Positions 34,651 through 45,987 of a DNA stretch of 64,000 nt are shown here, piece after piece. The DNA lies in contig NC_088327.1 in NCBI RefSeq assembly GCF_036884655.1, positions 17,252,501 to 17,316,500 on the forward strand, in the 5' to 3' direction. A program made the translations under genes and the position numbers. How positions within the stretch are numbered: the first letter of the stretch is position 1; each line of letters starts with the position of its first letter. The notes beneath the pieces are model-generated. The model did not search any database. It was given only the letters and a program-made list of their open reading frames with translations, and had not been told where the DNA came from. The stretch comes from Musa acuminata AAA Group. Lineage: Eukaryota > Streptophyta > Magnoliopsida > Zingiberales > Musaceae.

Positions 34651-35965
34651 GTTCTTGGCGTCTCGCTGCCCTTCCACAGCCATCCATCAACCCTCCGCAA
34701 CCATCCAAAGCAATTCCCACAATTGCTTAAAAGATCGTCATCGAATTCCGTCATCATCTCCACCACCACGGATCATCCTTTGATCTCCCCGTGAATTGCA
34801 ACAGGTTCTGGTTTCCTACCTTACTGCTGCTGCAATTTAGTTATCCTTATTCAAAAATCAAAAAAAAAAAAAAAATCGTTCCTATATTGCTGCATAAACT
34901 TTTCGTCACAAAGTTTTCATCTCTACGACGAAAGATACATTGCAGAATTCCAGCCGCATAGCACCATCTATTTGATCTTGCTACTGTGCTTTTTCTATCC
35001 AAATTTCTACGAAATTTTTATGACATCTTTGACACTTCTTAACAGTGGATTTCCCTTTAGTTTCATCAAAAAATTCTCAATATAAACTACTGATCTTTTA
35101 TGTCCAATCTGCTGCACTTGAATTGCAGAATTCAAGCCGCATAGCACCATCTGTTTGATCTTGCTACTGTGCTTTTTCTATCCAAATTTCTACGAAATTT
35201 TTATGACATCTTTGACACTTCCTAACAGTATATTTCCCTTTGGTTTCACCGAAAAATTCTCAATATAAACTACTGATCTTTTATGTCCAATCTGCTGCAC
35301 TTGAAAATCTATGCTGCAGAAAATTTCAGCTGCATATTGTTGCCTTAACCCATCTATTTGCAATCTTTTTTGAATGAAATTTCTTATACACTTCATAGAT
35401 CATCTTGGCTTCCATCTAAGATTGATCTATTAAGAAATTCATCTCTAAAAACAATTTTATATTGCTGCAAATTTTCATCGTAACCCGCTGAAATTTTTCG
35501 ACGATAGTTCTGCAATTGCAACTTGCACCAATTTCCTTGCTGTTATACTGCCGAAATTTTCTTGATTAAATTAGATATCCTTGCTGTCATATAAACTGTG
35601 ATTTTGCTATCAATTCTCTCCTCATTTCTCTCAAGTTTTTGGTGGAAATTACGTCGAGAAACCGTTGTTTCTTCGACGACAATTCTACTCTTACAAGACA
35701 GCACATACTTACTGCAACTTCCATGGATTTCTGTCAAACCTTTGCTACCATCTACCATAGATCCAAAACTTTCATCCACAGCCCTAAAACTCTACCAAAC
35801 CACACCCTCAAACTGCACCCAAAACAGCCACAAAATAAGCCTAAACCGCAGCCTACATCCACCAATCCACCAACACTTTCGACCATCACTTCTCTCAACC
35901 TATACATGCCTTTAACCCAACAGCAAAAGAGAGATCTTAACATCATTGATTTGGGGCCATATACT
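34651..35965 (+). other. G3 untranslated leader with a 183-bp tandem duplication
   Basis: The leader of about 1.3 kb contains a poly-A run at 34860-34875. Two adjacent copies of a 183-bp segment start at 34940 and 35123 (GCAGAATTC-AGCCGCATAG region). G2 has only one copy, so the duplication arose in the lineage leading to G3. A frame from 35639 is open into gag, but the family start is MASKEA at 35966. Confidence 0.8.
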
Positions 35966-38692
35966 ATGGCATCTAAGGAGGCAATCAATGCTAAATTCGA
36001 AGCCTTGGAGGCACGAATGGAGGATAAGATTCGGACGCTCTTTACTGAACTCAGATTGGGCCGACCACTAAGCACGAAGAAATCACATCAAGGAAAGAGC
36101 TATGCCCAATCACACCAAGCCCAAAGATATGACTTCCAAGAGAGGGGAAGCTCTATGACCAACCCCAACTATCCATGCATGAGAGTGGATTTCCCTAGAT
36201 GGGAAGAAGGAGACCCGATTGGTTGGATCTCGCACGCGGAGCGATATTTTCGGTACTATAAAACCGTGGATGCATCTATGGTGAAAATTGCAGCTATACA
36301 TCTTCAAGGGGATGCTATACAGTGGTTTGACTGGTTTGAACATACTTATGGAGTCCTTTCATGGTGACAATTCAAAGAAGGACTGCTGATCCGCTTCAAA
36401 CCAACCGATTACGAGAATATTGACGAACAACTAGCAAAGATCCGACAAACCTCTACCATTCAGGAGTATCAAACCAGGTTTGAAAGGTTATCTAATCAAA
36501 CTTATGATTGGTCTCAAAAACAGCTATTGAGGACCTTCATTGAGGGCTTGAAGCCGGAGATCCGAGGAGAAGTTAAAGCGCGACAACCGTATACGCTTAT
36601 GGCAGCCATCTCTTTCGCACGACATCAAGAGGAGCAATTGAACCATGAAGCTCGGAGGACTAGGGTCGCTCCTCAACCAGTAATATTGAAGCCCTCAGCC
36701 CCCCCTACTATCGACCAAGTCCCTACACCAAAGAGGTTAACAAGAGAAGAGCTTCGGGAGCGATATGTGAAGGGGTTATGTTGGCATTGTGACGAGCCGT
36801 GGAGCCGTGAGCATCGCTGTAGTAAAGGGAGACTTCTTATGATTGAACCAATAGAAGAAGAGGTCATTGAACATCCAGAAGAGAGCTTTGAATATGAAGA
36901 AAAAGATGCAGAAGAAGAGCCACAACCGACTGAAGTTATGGTACATGCACTAGCCGGCTACTCAAACCCGCAAACGATGAAAGTTGGAGGCCTTCTCAAA
37001 CAACAACCGATCACTGTTCTCATCGACACGAGCAGTTCTAATAACTTTCTAAATAGTAAGGTTACTATCCAGATGGCCTTACCTATTGAGAATTGCAGCA
37101 GGTTTGACGTTAAGGTCGTCGACGGACGGATTTTGAATTGTGATCGTAGGCGCCCGCAGGAGAAACTATTGCTGCAGGACCAAAAGATAATTGCAGATTT
37201 CTTCTTTCTCCCTCTTAACAATCATGAGGCCATGCTCAAAATTAAATGGTTGACGACATTAGGTAATATTTCTTGGAATTTTATGAAACTAATTATGAAA
37301 TTTTACAGTAAGGAGAAACATGTGACATTGCACGGGAAACGTGGGGGCGACATAACAACGATTTGCACACAACAAATGGAGAATGTTTTGCATAAAGCAT
37401 GCAGCGGCTTTTTGGTACAACTTGAGCAGCAAACTAAGAGAGAGCCAACAGAATTTGAAGATCCAAATCTACTTCCTTTGCTTGCTGAATTTTCAAATAT
37501 ATTTGACGAACCGCGCAACCTACCTCTTACCCGTCGGCATAATCATTGTATAATGATTCTTCCAGGCAAATCTTCAGCAAATGCTCAGCCATATCAGTAT
37601 CCACATCTCCAGAAGGATGAAATAGAAAGGATTATAAAAGAGATGTTCGAAACAGGAGTTATTCGGCCAAGTTGCAACCTCTACTCTTCGCTGGTGCTAC
37701 TTGTGCGCAAGAAGGACGGAACAAGGCGAATATGTGTTGATTACCGAGCTCTCAATGGCATAATCATCAAGGACAAATACTTTATTCCAATAGTAGATGA
37801 ATTGCTAGATAAAAGGGAGCACAAATCTTTACAAAGCTGGACCTTTGATCCGGGTATCATCAAATACGAGCATGCGAAGAAGACATACGGAAAACCACCT
37901 TTTGAACACACAACAACCACGAATTTTTGCTTTCTTCAACAAAAGGTGGAATATCTTGGGCATATCATATCAGAGGAAGGTGTGGCAGTGGACCCCTTCA
38001 AAATTGGAACAATGCAAAACTGGCCGACCTCGAGAAACATAAAATTGCTACATGGCTTTCTGGGTTTAATAGGCTACTACCGCAAGTTCGTGAAAAACTA
38101 TGGAAAGATTAGTGCACCACTTACTTCCTTACTAGAAAAAGATGTCTTCCAATGGTTGGACAGAGCCTCCGCTGCCTTTGACAAACTTAAGGCAGCCATG
38201 ACGACGACGCCGGTGCTAACACTACCAGATTTCAACCGACCCTTCATTATTGAGGCCGACACATCTGGAGTCAGAATTGGAGCCATTCTCATGCAAGATG
38301 GTCGACCACTCGCATACACTAGCAAGGCATTATCTCCCTCCCATCAAAATAAGTCAACATATGATAAGGAGATGCTCGCCATTGTGCGCGCAGCAACGAG
38401 GTGGAGACCCTACTTGATTGGTCGACGATTTCAAAATAAAACCGACCATAAATGCCTCAAGTACTTTTTGGAGCGAAAGATACCATCCCCTGAGCAGCAA
38501 AAATGGGTAACAAAACTTCTTGGATTTGATTTTGAAATAACTTACAAAAAGGGGAAAGAGAATGTTCTTGCAGATGCGCTTTCGCAGCTACTCGAGCAAG
38601 TTGAATTTCGACCGTTTCACTTCCGACCAGCGACTTCCTTGAGGATATTAAGATGGAATGGCAGGAAGATTCAGATACTAGTAAGATTATAA
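35966..38692 (+). pseudogene. G3 gag-pol frame: one in-frame UGA, RT core missing
   Basis: Starting MASKEAINAKFEALEARMED, the frame is open for about 909 codons except for one TGA at 36365-36367 (after GVLSW). The Gag core is VDFPRWEEGDPIGWISHAER. The zinc knuckle is CWHCDEPWSREHRC (about 36778-36820). The protease site reads LIDTSSSNNFL where DTGSTNNFL is usual. RT runs from VRKKDGTRRICVDYRALNG to DELLDKREHK, then a shifted frame (KSLQSWTFDPGIIKYEHAK) to NFCFLQ, and resumes at [14 protein letters not shown]: the segment with the catalytic FFDD/YVDD motif is deleted near 37935-37942. RNase H follows (PFIIEADTSGVRIGAILMQ, KSTYDKEMLAIVRAATRW). A frameshift near 38610 ends the frame at 38692. 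Confidence 0.88.
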
Positions 38693-39138
38693 AAAAATGG
38701 GAGGAAGCACCAAGCCCCATGGCTCATTACAATTGGGACTCAAAAGAATTACACTATAAGGGACGCATTGTGCTTGTGACAAATTCTACTTGCATCTTCA
38801 AGAGAAGATTTTGGACAAAGTTATTCCATATGCTGGGTACTAAATTGAAAAGGAGTATGACATATCACCCACAAACCAACAGCCAGCCGAAAGTTTTAAA
38901 TAGGTGCTTGGAGACAGCCCAAAGCCACCCACCAAATATGACTACCCAAAGAGAACTCCAGACCCAGCCAAGTGCCATTATTGATCGACGGATCGCGACT
39001 CGACGACGACGACCCACTAATGAAGTGCTTATACAGTGGGCGAACCTACCAATAGAAGATGCCACTTGGGAGAACTATGACGACTTAAAGATCAAATTCC
39101 CAGAATTCACGAATCATCAGCCTCGAGGACAAGGCTGA
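38653..39138 (+). pseudogene. G3 integrase remnant and chromodomain-like end
   Basis: In the shifted frame the sequence continues MEWQEDSDTSKIIKKWEEAP, then TYHPQTNSQPK from the end of the integrase core, then ATRRRRPTNEVLIQWANLPI and ATWENYDDLKIKFPEF, which resemble the chromodomain tail of plant chromoviruses. The zinc-binding HHCC region and most of the DDE core are absent, with the same layout as in G2. The frame ends just before the polypurine tract. Confidence 0.82.
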
Positions 39139-39140
39139 TT

Positions 39141-39155
39141 TGAAGAGGGCGGGTC
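39141..39155 (+). promoter_or_regulatory. polypurine tract region of G3
   Basis: TGAAGAGGGCGGGTC abuts the TG of the 3' LTR. It is purine-rich with C and T interruptions. Confidence 0.7.
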
Positions 39156-39593
39156 TGTTAGGACTCTAGCTTGGAGAGTCCTAACTGAGAGGGACATTCA
39201 TGTAAAACTATTAGGACTCTAGCTAGGAGAGTCCTAATTGAGAGGGACATTCTGTTAGGACTATAGCTAGGAGAGTCCTAATTGAGAGGGGCATTCATGT
39301 AGGAGGTTTTTTCTTAGAGAAGAATTAGGAGTTGTAAGGGAATAGGAGTCTTGAGGAGGAGTCTTATTAGGAGTTGGTTAGAAGTAAGAGTTTTAAGTAT
39401 GAGTCATATTAGGAGTTAGGGTTTAGAAGCCCTATAAATAGCCATGTATTCCTTCTCTTTTCATAAGCAATAGATGAATCTTTTCTGCAGCCTTTGAGCA
39501 GCAACTTGGAGGGAGGAACCCCTATAGAGTTCCAAGGAGGCCGATCCCCTAAAGAGATCAACCCCAAGTTTAGAATCTGCAAGGGTTCTAACA
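39156..39593 (+). repeat. G3 3' LTR
   Basis: 438 bp, same structure as the 5' LTR. TATA box at 39433-39440. Followed by the TSD TATCC at 39594-39598. Confidence 0.93.
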
Positions 39594-39598
39594 TATCC

Positions 39599-39634
39599 CT
39601 CTCAATTAGGACTCTCCTAGCTAGAGTCCTAACA
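39599..39634 (-). repeat. G2 5' LTR, second part
   Basis: Remaining 36 bp of the interrupted G2 LTR, including its terminal TGTTAGGACTCTAGCTAGG on the minus strand. Followed by GTCAG, the G2 target duplication (39635-39639). Confidence 0.9.
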
Positions 39635-39639
39635 GTCAG

Positions 39640-40380
39640 GTAGTGGTATCACTAGTCTGGGCAATGGTACCACCCAGACTCAATCTCCGAGACTATCTGG
39701 GCAGTGGTACCGCTAGTCTAGGTTATGGTACCACCCAATGTCAGGCTGCAAGTGATGGTACCACCCAGTGCAGGTGGTGGTACCGCCCATACCCTGAAAA
39801 TTCATGGGTTTGAATTTTGGACTCCAAATTTGAATCCATTTGGGGCCTATAAATACCCCAGCTATTCTTGCATGGATAAGAAAGAAATATTAAGCAAAAC
39901 CCTGTGATTCTAAAGTTGTAAACCTTAGAAAGTTAAGTTCCCTCCTCCCAAAGCTTAGAGAGAGTTCTAAGGGAGGTGTGAGAGGGATACCATGTAAAAG
40001 AGGATTGTAAAAGGTTGTCACCTAAACTTGTGAAAAGGAGAAAAGGGGTGTAAAAGGGTAGTTGGTCTTTGCCTATTGAAAAAAGATCGATAGTGGATGC
40101 CGGTGGCCTCGATAGAAGAGGAATCGATAAATTGGATGTAGGTCACGACGATCGAATCACTATAAAAATCTGGTTTGCATTTCTCTTATATAATTTACTT
40201 GACTGTAAACCACGTTACTTACTTGACATCCACTATGCTCTTCTGTACGCTTTTAAAGTTAATACCTTTACGAAACGGTTTTTTGTCGGAAACATATTTA
40301 ATCACAATAAAGTTTTGAACCGACGTAATTTTTACCACTACACTAATTCACCCCTCTTAGTGCTGACTCTTTTCCTAACA
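39640..40380 (+). repeat. element B 5' LTR, second part
   Basis: Aligns with 44477-45231. It has a degenerate GGTGGTACC/GGTACCGCC minisatellite at 39640-39800, TATA box TATAAATA at 39848-39855, and ends CCTAACA at 40380. Confidence 0.88.
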
Positions 40381-40382
40381 AT

Positions 40383-40395
40383 TGGTATCAGAGCT
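40383..40395 (+). promoter_or_regulatory. primer-binding site of element B
   Basis: TGGTATCAGAGCT lies two bases after the 5' LTR; tRNA-Met type. Confidence 0.9.
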
Positions 40396-40430
40396 AGGTT
40401 ATTTCTCATTTGGTTTAACACCTAAGAGAA

Positions 40431-41335
40431 ATGGCTCTTTTCGACTTTTAAGAGGGACTTTCTCTCATTCGTCCTCCCTTGTTCAATGGGACAGACTACA
40501 CATATTGGAAAACTCGAATAAGAGTTTTCTTACTTTCTTTGGATTTAAATTTATGGAATATTATAGAAAACAATTTTCGAAGGTCTTCTCTTCCAATGAA
40601 CCATTAGAATGATTTGGAGAAGAAGACTTTTTCTTTAAATGCTAGAGCTATAAATGCCCTATTTTGCGCCTTAGACAAAAATGAATTCAATTGAATTTCT
40701 TTGTGCGAAATGACTTTCGATATTTGGCACACTCTCGAAATCACACACGAAGGCACGAATAGAGTTAAAGAGTCTAAAGTTAACCTTTTAATGTATGAGT
40801 TTGAGTTATTTCATATAAAACTAAGCGAAACTATTGTTGACATGTACACCCATTTTACAGATGTCGTCAATAGTTTAAAAGCACTTAGTAGAAGTTTTTT
40901 GGATTTTGAACTTGTAGCTCACTTTCTAAAACTTGGGACTCTAAAATAATAGCTATACAAGAGGCAAAGGATTTGAACCGTTTTCTACTCGAAGAACTAA
41001 TAGGGTCCTTGATGACCTATGAAATAACGTGCAAAGCATGTAAAGAACTTGAGAACCACCTTCTAAAGAACATGAATGATTTCAGACTTAGAACAATTGA
41101 AGACTACTCGAGCATAAACTCAAGTGATGGTGAACTTGAACTCCTTATGAAATTTTTAAAACAAGAATCGAAAATTAAAAATAAGCTTAAAAAGAAGAAG
41201 AAGGCGACTTGGGAAAAATCGAACTCCTCCGAAGAAAAGGAGAAAATCAACAAAGATGAGGTGGCAAACTATGCCTTAACGTCTTTCGATGATGAGGTAA
41301 TCAAAATGCTCTTAATTTATTTCAAAATTACATAA
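40431..41335 (+). pseudogene. element B gag relic (copia-type)
   Basis: Starts MALFDF, meets a stop at codon 7, then continues EGLSLIRPPLFNGTDYTYWK and ALFCALDKNEFN, with further stops and frame changes to DMYTHFTDVVNSLKALSRSF and FLLEELIGSLMTYEITCKAC. The end (KVLKQE-like coil, SNSSEEKEKINKDEVANYAL, then MLLIYFKIT and stop at 41335) matches the end of element A gag. No zinc knuckle or pol follows. Confidence 0.85.
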
Positions 41336-43620
41336 TGCTTTTCATTAGTTATTTTTAATTTAGTTTAGAATTAATTTTCTTGAAAATTACATGTTTAATA
41401 ATGAAAATGTACAAAATTAGGAATCATGCTTATCATTTAGTAATTTTAAAAATAATCATGAAAATTACATGTTTATGATAAACAAAATGATTTTAATTAA
41501 AAATAGCATATGAAATCATGTTTAATGATATCATGCCTAATAAATTTATTTTTCAAAATTATGCATTATGATTTGAAGTAATGATGAGTTTTGGGTGATT
41601 TATGGATTATCGATTTTTACTATAATGAAAGTAACTTTTTCGATTTTAAAAATGATGCATGTTTTTGATTTGACATAAATAAAAAAGGCATGATAATATG
41701 AAATCAATTACTTAAAATGAAATACATAAAAAGGAAAATATATTATCATTGGAATTAAAATAATGAATCAATTTATATTATGAATTTTGTGAACCATGAA
41801 ATTAATTTTGATGAATATATTTGTATCATTTTTATGAATCTCTTAAAAGTGACTTTGTTGATTTAACAAGTTGAATGATTTGAAGATAAACGATGATTTT
41901 TCTCTTGATTATAACTTGTGATATTTTTTTGAATCATCATCTTAATTTTGAACTCCTATATTTCTTCCTACCATTTATCTAAAAAAGAGAGATTAATGAA
42001 TCTATCTATTTTTTTTTAATCTCTTGAAAATGCTTTTGATTTGACAATTTGAATATGAATGAGTTTTATCTTGATTTTTTGAGATTTATAACTTGAGATT
42101 TCTTATGCTTAAATCAAGGTTTTATATACATGAATTGAAATCTTTTTCTCCTAAGTTTCTTTTGCAATTTACTAAAGAGAATATCTTTTTCAAAATTCAT
42201 GACTTAAATTTTTTTTTGAATATCTTTTATTATTTGATCTCTTAAGATTTTCTTTTGGTTATTTAAGAGGAGGTTTTTCAAAAGAAACTATGTCTTTTGG
42301 TATTCACATGATCTTATCTTTCATGATATGATTTTTATGTAATTTCTTGAATTCATCACCTAATTAATTTTTCTTGATGAGATGAAATGAATGTGATGAA
42401 ATAAAAATATGCATGAAATACAAATGAGAAATTATGATCATGCATGATAGGATGCAATGTAATTTGACATTTAGATACCATCATGATTGAAAATGGTATG
42501 ATTTGTTGCTAAATTGATGTATTATGAATGCTTGAGTATCTTGTATGAGATGATGATTGATATATTGTTAGTATCATGCATAAAGTAAGGATGAAATGTA
42601 AGATTTTGAAATTATGCATGTTTTAATTTGAAACTATTATGATGCATAAACATATTGAAAAAAGATTGATACTTCAACTTTGTCATGATTTGAAAATTCA
42701 TGTAAAGGGAAAATGAATTATAACATTGTATTCTTCTCTTCTTTTTGACAATGAGAAAGGGGGAGATAGCTAGCTTACTAACTAGCTTGCATAAGTCAAG
42801 AAGATGCAAAAACTTGCTTACTTGCTTGCACATCTAAAGAGAAGATGCAAACGTACTTCATGTAGCTTGCTTCGTTAAAATATTGTATCTTGCTAGCTTG
42901 TTATCTTACATTATTCTTCAAAAACTTGCTAGCCTTCATACTTCAAAGAGAAGTAACACTTGTCAAATTGCTAGCTTGTATGTTGTAAAATAATGTAAAA
43001 TTTTGCTAGCTTGCACTTTACAAAGGAAGCAAAAAATAGCACTTTTCAAAAGAGAAGAAAGATCTTGCTATCTTGAAAATCACTAGCTTGCCTATCTTAA
43101 GAAGCAAAAATACAAACTTGCAAAATTTGCAATCATGCACATCTTTGAAATTAATGATGATTTGGTGATTATGCATGTTGCAAAGTGATATAAAATTGCT
43201 AGCTTACACTTTCTAAAATGATGAAAAATTTTGCTAGCTTGTATGTTGTAGAACATGCTATCTTACTACCTTGCATATCTAAAACTTGATAGCTTGCATG
43301 TTCTAATATGATGTAGCGCTTGCTAAATTTTTGCTAGCTTGCATGATGATAAAAATGGAGATTATGTTTATTATGCAATGAGTTGAACTTGTATTTCCAA
43401 ACACTTGAAAGTTACACTTCTCCTTTTTGTTTATGATAAAGGGGGAGTAGTATGATCATGTTATGCATGATGATGTGTTGCAAATATTCATGATGAAATT
43501 TGCAAGGATTTGAATTCAGCTTGAATTCAAGGTTCTATCAATATGACATATTGATAGGGAGAGTTTGTTTAAACTCCGGGAGTTTATTTTAACTCCGTCA
43601 TCAATTGGTTATCATTATCA
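41336..43620 (+). other. element B post-gag AT-rich spacer
   Basis: Non-coding. Its first 60 bases match the start of the element A spacer. At 42750-43340 it contains scattered repeats of TTGCTAGCTTGCA-type words, the reverse complement of those in A. Confidence 0.75.
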
Positions 43621-43633
43621 AATAGGGAGAGAT
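43621..43633 (+). promoter_or_regulatory. polypurine tract of element B
   Basis: AATAGGGAGAGAT directly precedes the 3' LTR. It is less G-rich than the tracts of A and C. Confidence 0.75.
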
Positions 43634-45231
43634 TGTTGAATCTCAGATTTTGATGATGAAATCAATTGATAAGTGTTTATTAATTGATCTGTATTTTGAG
43701 TGACGCAGGATGCTTTGATCAGGATGAGACAATTAAACTAGGAAGAATCATGTTGGGCCGGTGGAACATGTCAAAAGATTGGACATCTAGTCAGAGGATT
43801 GGATGACGTATCGACAGAAGGCTTCGGGCCATAGATTCTGGCATCGGGCTAAGAAGAGCAAAAATTGTGCAAAGGATATTAGAGTTGCGAAGGTTAACTA
43901 GCCGATTGGGCGATAGGCCGGAAGAGAGGACGATGCGTCGATGGACCAATAACATGTCGGACAACATGATTCATGCTTAGTAATAATTATTTAGATCAAA
44001 GTGTATTTTTACATATGCAGAATTAACTACAATAGCAAGGCATAAAGCAAAATGAAGTCCTAGAGTCAAGAACGCGATTTCGTTGGGAGTTTGAGAGTTC
44101 GTCAGAAGTCTGGATGTTCGTCGAAAGTTCTATTGGAATTGACCGAGAAGTCCCGGAGCTTGCCAAAGAAGCTCATCGGAACTCGCCAAGAAGATCATCA
44201 TGAAGTCCAAGAGCTTGTCAAGAGTCTGCTGGAACATTGCCAAGAGATCGTCGAAAGTTCACTAGAAGATCGCCGGAAGCTTGCTAGAAGAAACCTAGAC
44301 TTACAGACTTTGTTTAGCTTAGTAAATGTCTTAAAATTTATAGTTTGCACATAATAAGGATTATAATTGGGCTAACCCAATTAGGGGATAGTTGGGCCAA
44401 GTTTGGGCTGTGTTGGGCCAAGAGAAAGGCCCAAACAGTGATCAAACAAGTGAAACCATCGTGGCATAGTCTCCGAGACTATGTCAAGCAGTGGTACCGC
44501 CAGTCTGGGTGGTGGTATCGCCCAAACTCAGTCTCCGAGACTGTTTGGGTGGTGGTATCGCCAGTCTGGGCAGTGGTACCGCCCAATGTCAGGTTGCAGG
44601 CGATGGTACCGCCTAGTGCAGGCGATGGTACCGCCCGTACCCTGAAATTTCGGGGGTTTAAATTTTGGGCTCCAAATTTGTATCCATTTGGGGCCTATAA
44701 ATACCCCATCTATTTATACATGGATAAGCAAGAAATATCGAGTGAAACCCTATGATTCTAAAGTTGTCAACCTTAGAAAGTTGAGTTCCCTCCTCCCAAA
44801 GCTTAGAGAGAGTTCTAAGGGAGGTGTGAGAGGGATACCTTATAAAAGAGGGTTGTAAAAGATTGTCTCCTAAACCTATGAAAAGGAGAAGAGGGGTATA
44901 AAAGGGTAGTTGGTCTTTGCCCTTTGAAAGAAGACCAATAGTGGATGCTAGTGGCCTCGACGGAAGAGGAATCGGCGAAGTGGATGTAGGTCACGATGAC
45001 TGAACCACTATAAAAATCTGGTTTGCATTTCTCTTGTGTAATTTACTTGATTACAAACCACTTTACTTGCTTTACATCCACTATGCTCTTCCATACGCTT
45101 TCAATGTTAATACCTTTACGAAACGGTTTTTCATCGGAAATGGATTTAATCGCAATAAAGTTTTGAACCGACGTAATTTTTACTGCTGCACTAATTCACC
45201 CCCCCTCTTAGTGCTGACTCTTTTCCTAACA
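43634..45231 (+). repeat. element B 3' LTR
   Basis: 1598 bp, TGTTGAATCTCAG...CCTAACA. Degenerate GGTGGTACC minisatellite at 44480-44640 and TATA box TATAAATA at 44696-44703. Followed by TSD AGAAG. Confidence 0.9.
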
Positions 45232-45236
45232 AGAAG

Positions 45237-45987
45237 AGCTTCGAGAGTGATCTGCGAAGGGGTTATGTTGGCACTGCGACGAGCCGTGGAGCCGCAAGCA
45301 TCGTTGTAGAAAAGGGAGACTTCTTATGATTGAACTAGTAGAAGAAGAGGTCATTGAACATCCAGAAGAGAGCCTTGAATATGAAGAAGAAGATTTAGAA
45401 GAAGAGCCACAACTGACCAATGTTACGGTACACGCAATAGCCGGCTACTTAAACCCACAAACGATGAAAGTTGGAGGCCTTCTCAAACAACAACCAATCA
45501 CTATTCTCATCGACATGGGCAGCACTAATAACTTCCTAAACAGTAAGATTGCTGCTTGGATGTCGCTCCACAATGAAGGTTGCAGCAAGTTCGACGTAAA
45601 GGTCACCGATAGAAGAATCCTAAAGTGCGACCAAGGATGTCCAAATATCACCCTACGCGGAAAGCGCGGAAGTAATGTAACCACCGTTTTGACCCAACGA
45701 ATGGAGAAAGTTTTGCACAAGGTAAATAGTGACTTTTTTATGCATCTCCAGCAGCAACCAGAAGGGAAGAAAATAGAAATTGAAGATCAAAATCTTGCCC
45801 AATTGCTTTCTGAATTTGTCGACATTTTTGCTAAGCTGTGCGGTCTTCCTCCTACATGGCAACATGACTGTCGAATTTCATTCCTTCCAGGCAAGCCACC
45901 AGCGAACACTTGGCCATACCAATATCTTCACCTCCAGAAGAATGAAATTGAGAAGATCGTAAAGGAGATGCTTGAAACAGGGATGAT
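45237..45987 (+). pseudogene. G1 gag end, protease and pol start
   Basis: Resumes exactly where G1 was split by B. A zinc-knuckle region reads CWHCDEPWSRKHRC after frame adjustment. Protease site is ILIDMGSTNNFL, with M replacing the active-site T of DTG. About 130 bp between the protease region and the RGKRGSNV residues are missing compared with G3. It ends in LHLQKNEIEKIVKEMLETGM just before RT. Confidence 0.8.

Larger units (their letters stand above)
34196..39593 (+). mobile_element. Gypsy element G3, youngest insertion, non-autonomous
   Basis: A 5.4-kb plus-strand Ty3-gypsy element with complete 438-bp LTRs (34196-34633 and 39156-39593), a tRNA-Met primer site, a polypurine tract and a perfect 5-bp TSD TATCC. 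It sits inside the 5' LTR of G2. I count two differences between its LTRs, which implies a recent insertion. Its long coding frame lacks the RT catalytic core and most of integrase and has an altered protease motif, so it must have been moved by proteins from another element. Confidence 0.93.
29099..39634 (-). mobile_element. Gypsy element G2, nested in element B LTR
   Basis: A minus-strand Ty3-gypsy element with 3' LTR 29099-29492, interior 29493-33838 and a 5' LTR split by G3 (33839-34195 and 39599-39634). TSD is GTTAG/GTCAG, one mismatch. The LTRs are about 394 bp. Coding sequence is heavily damaged. It shares the RT and integrase deletions of G3, so it belongs to the same non-autonomous lineage. 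Confidence 0.88.
28225..45231 (+). mobile_element. Copia element B: gag-only, host of the gypsy nest
   Basis: A plus-strand element flanked by a perfect 5-bp duplication AGAAG (28220-28224 and 45232-45236) inside G1 gag. Its 5' LTR is split by gypsy G2 (28225-29098 and 39640-40380). The primer site is at 40383, a broken gag at 40431-41335, an AT-rich spacer to 43620, a polypurine tract, and the 3' LTR at 43634-45231. Net length without G2 is about 6.5 kb. There is no pol. It has the same layout as A but clearly diverged LTRs. Confidence 0.9.
24937..45987 (+). mobile_element. Gypsy element G1, truncated and split by later insertions
   Basis: The oldest layer of the nest. The surviving segments are 24937-26094 (leader and gag), 28172-28224 (gag) and 45237-45987 (end of gag, protease, start of pol), collinear with G3. 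Both LTRs are missing: the left end is cut at 24936 and the right end is replaced by element C at 45988. The segments are separated by the solo LTR (TSD gccct) and by element B (TSD agaag). Removing those insertions and one TSD copy each restores continuity with the G3 sequence. Confidence 0.85.
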
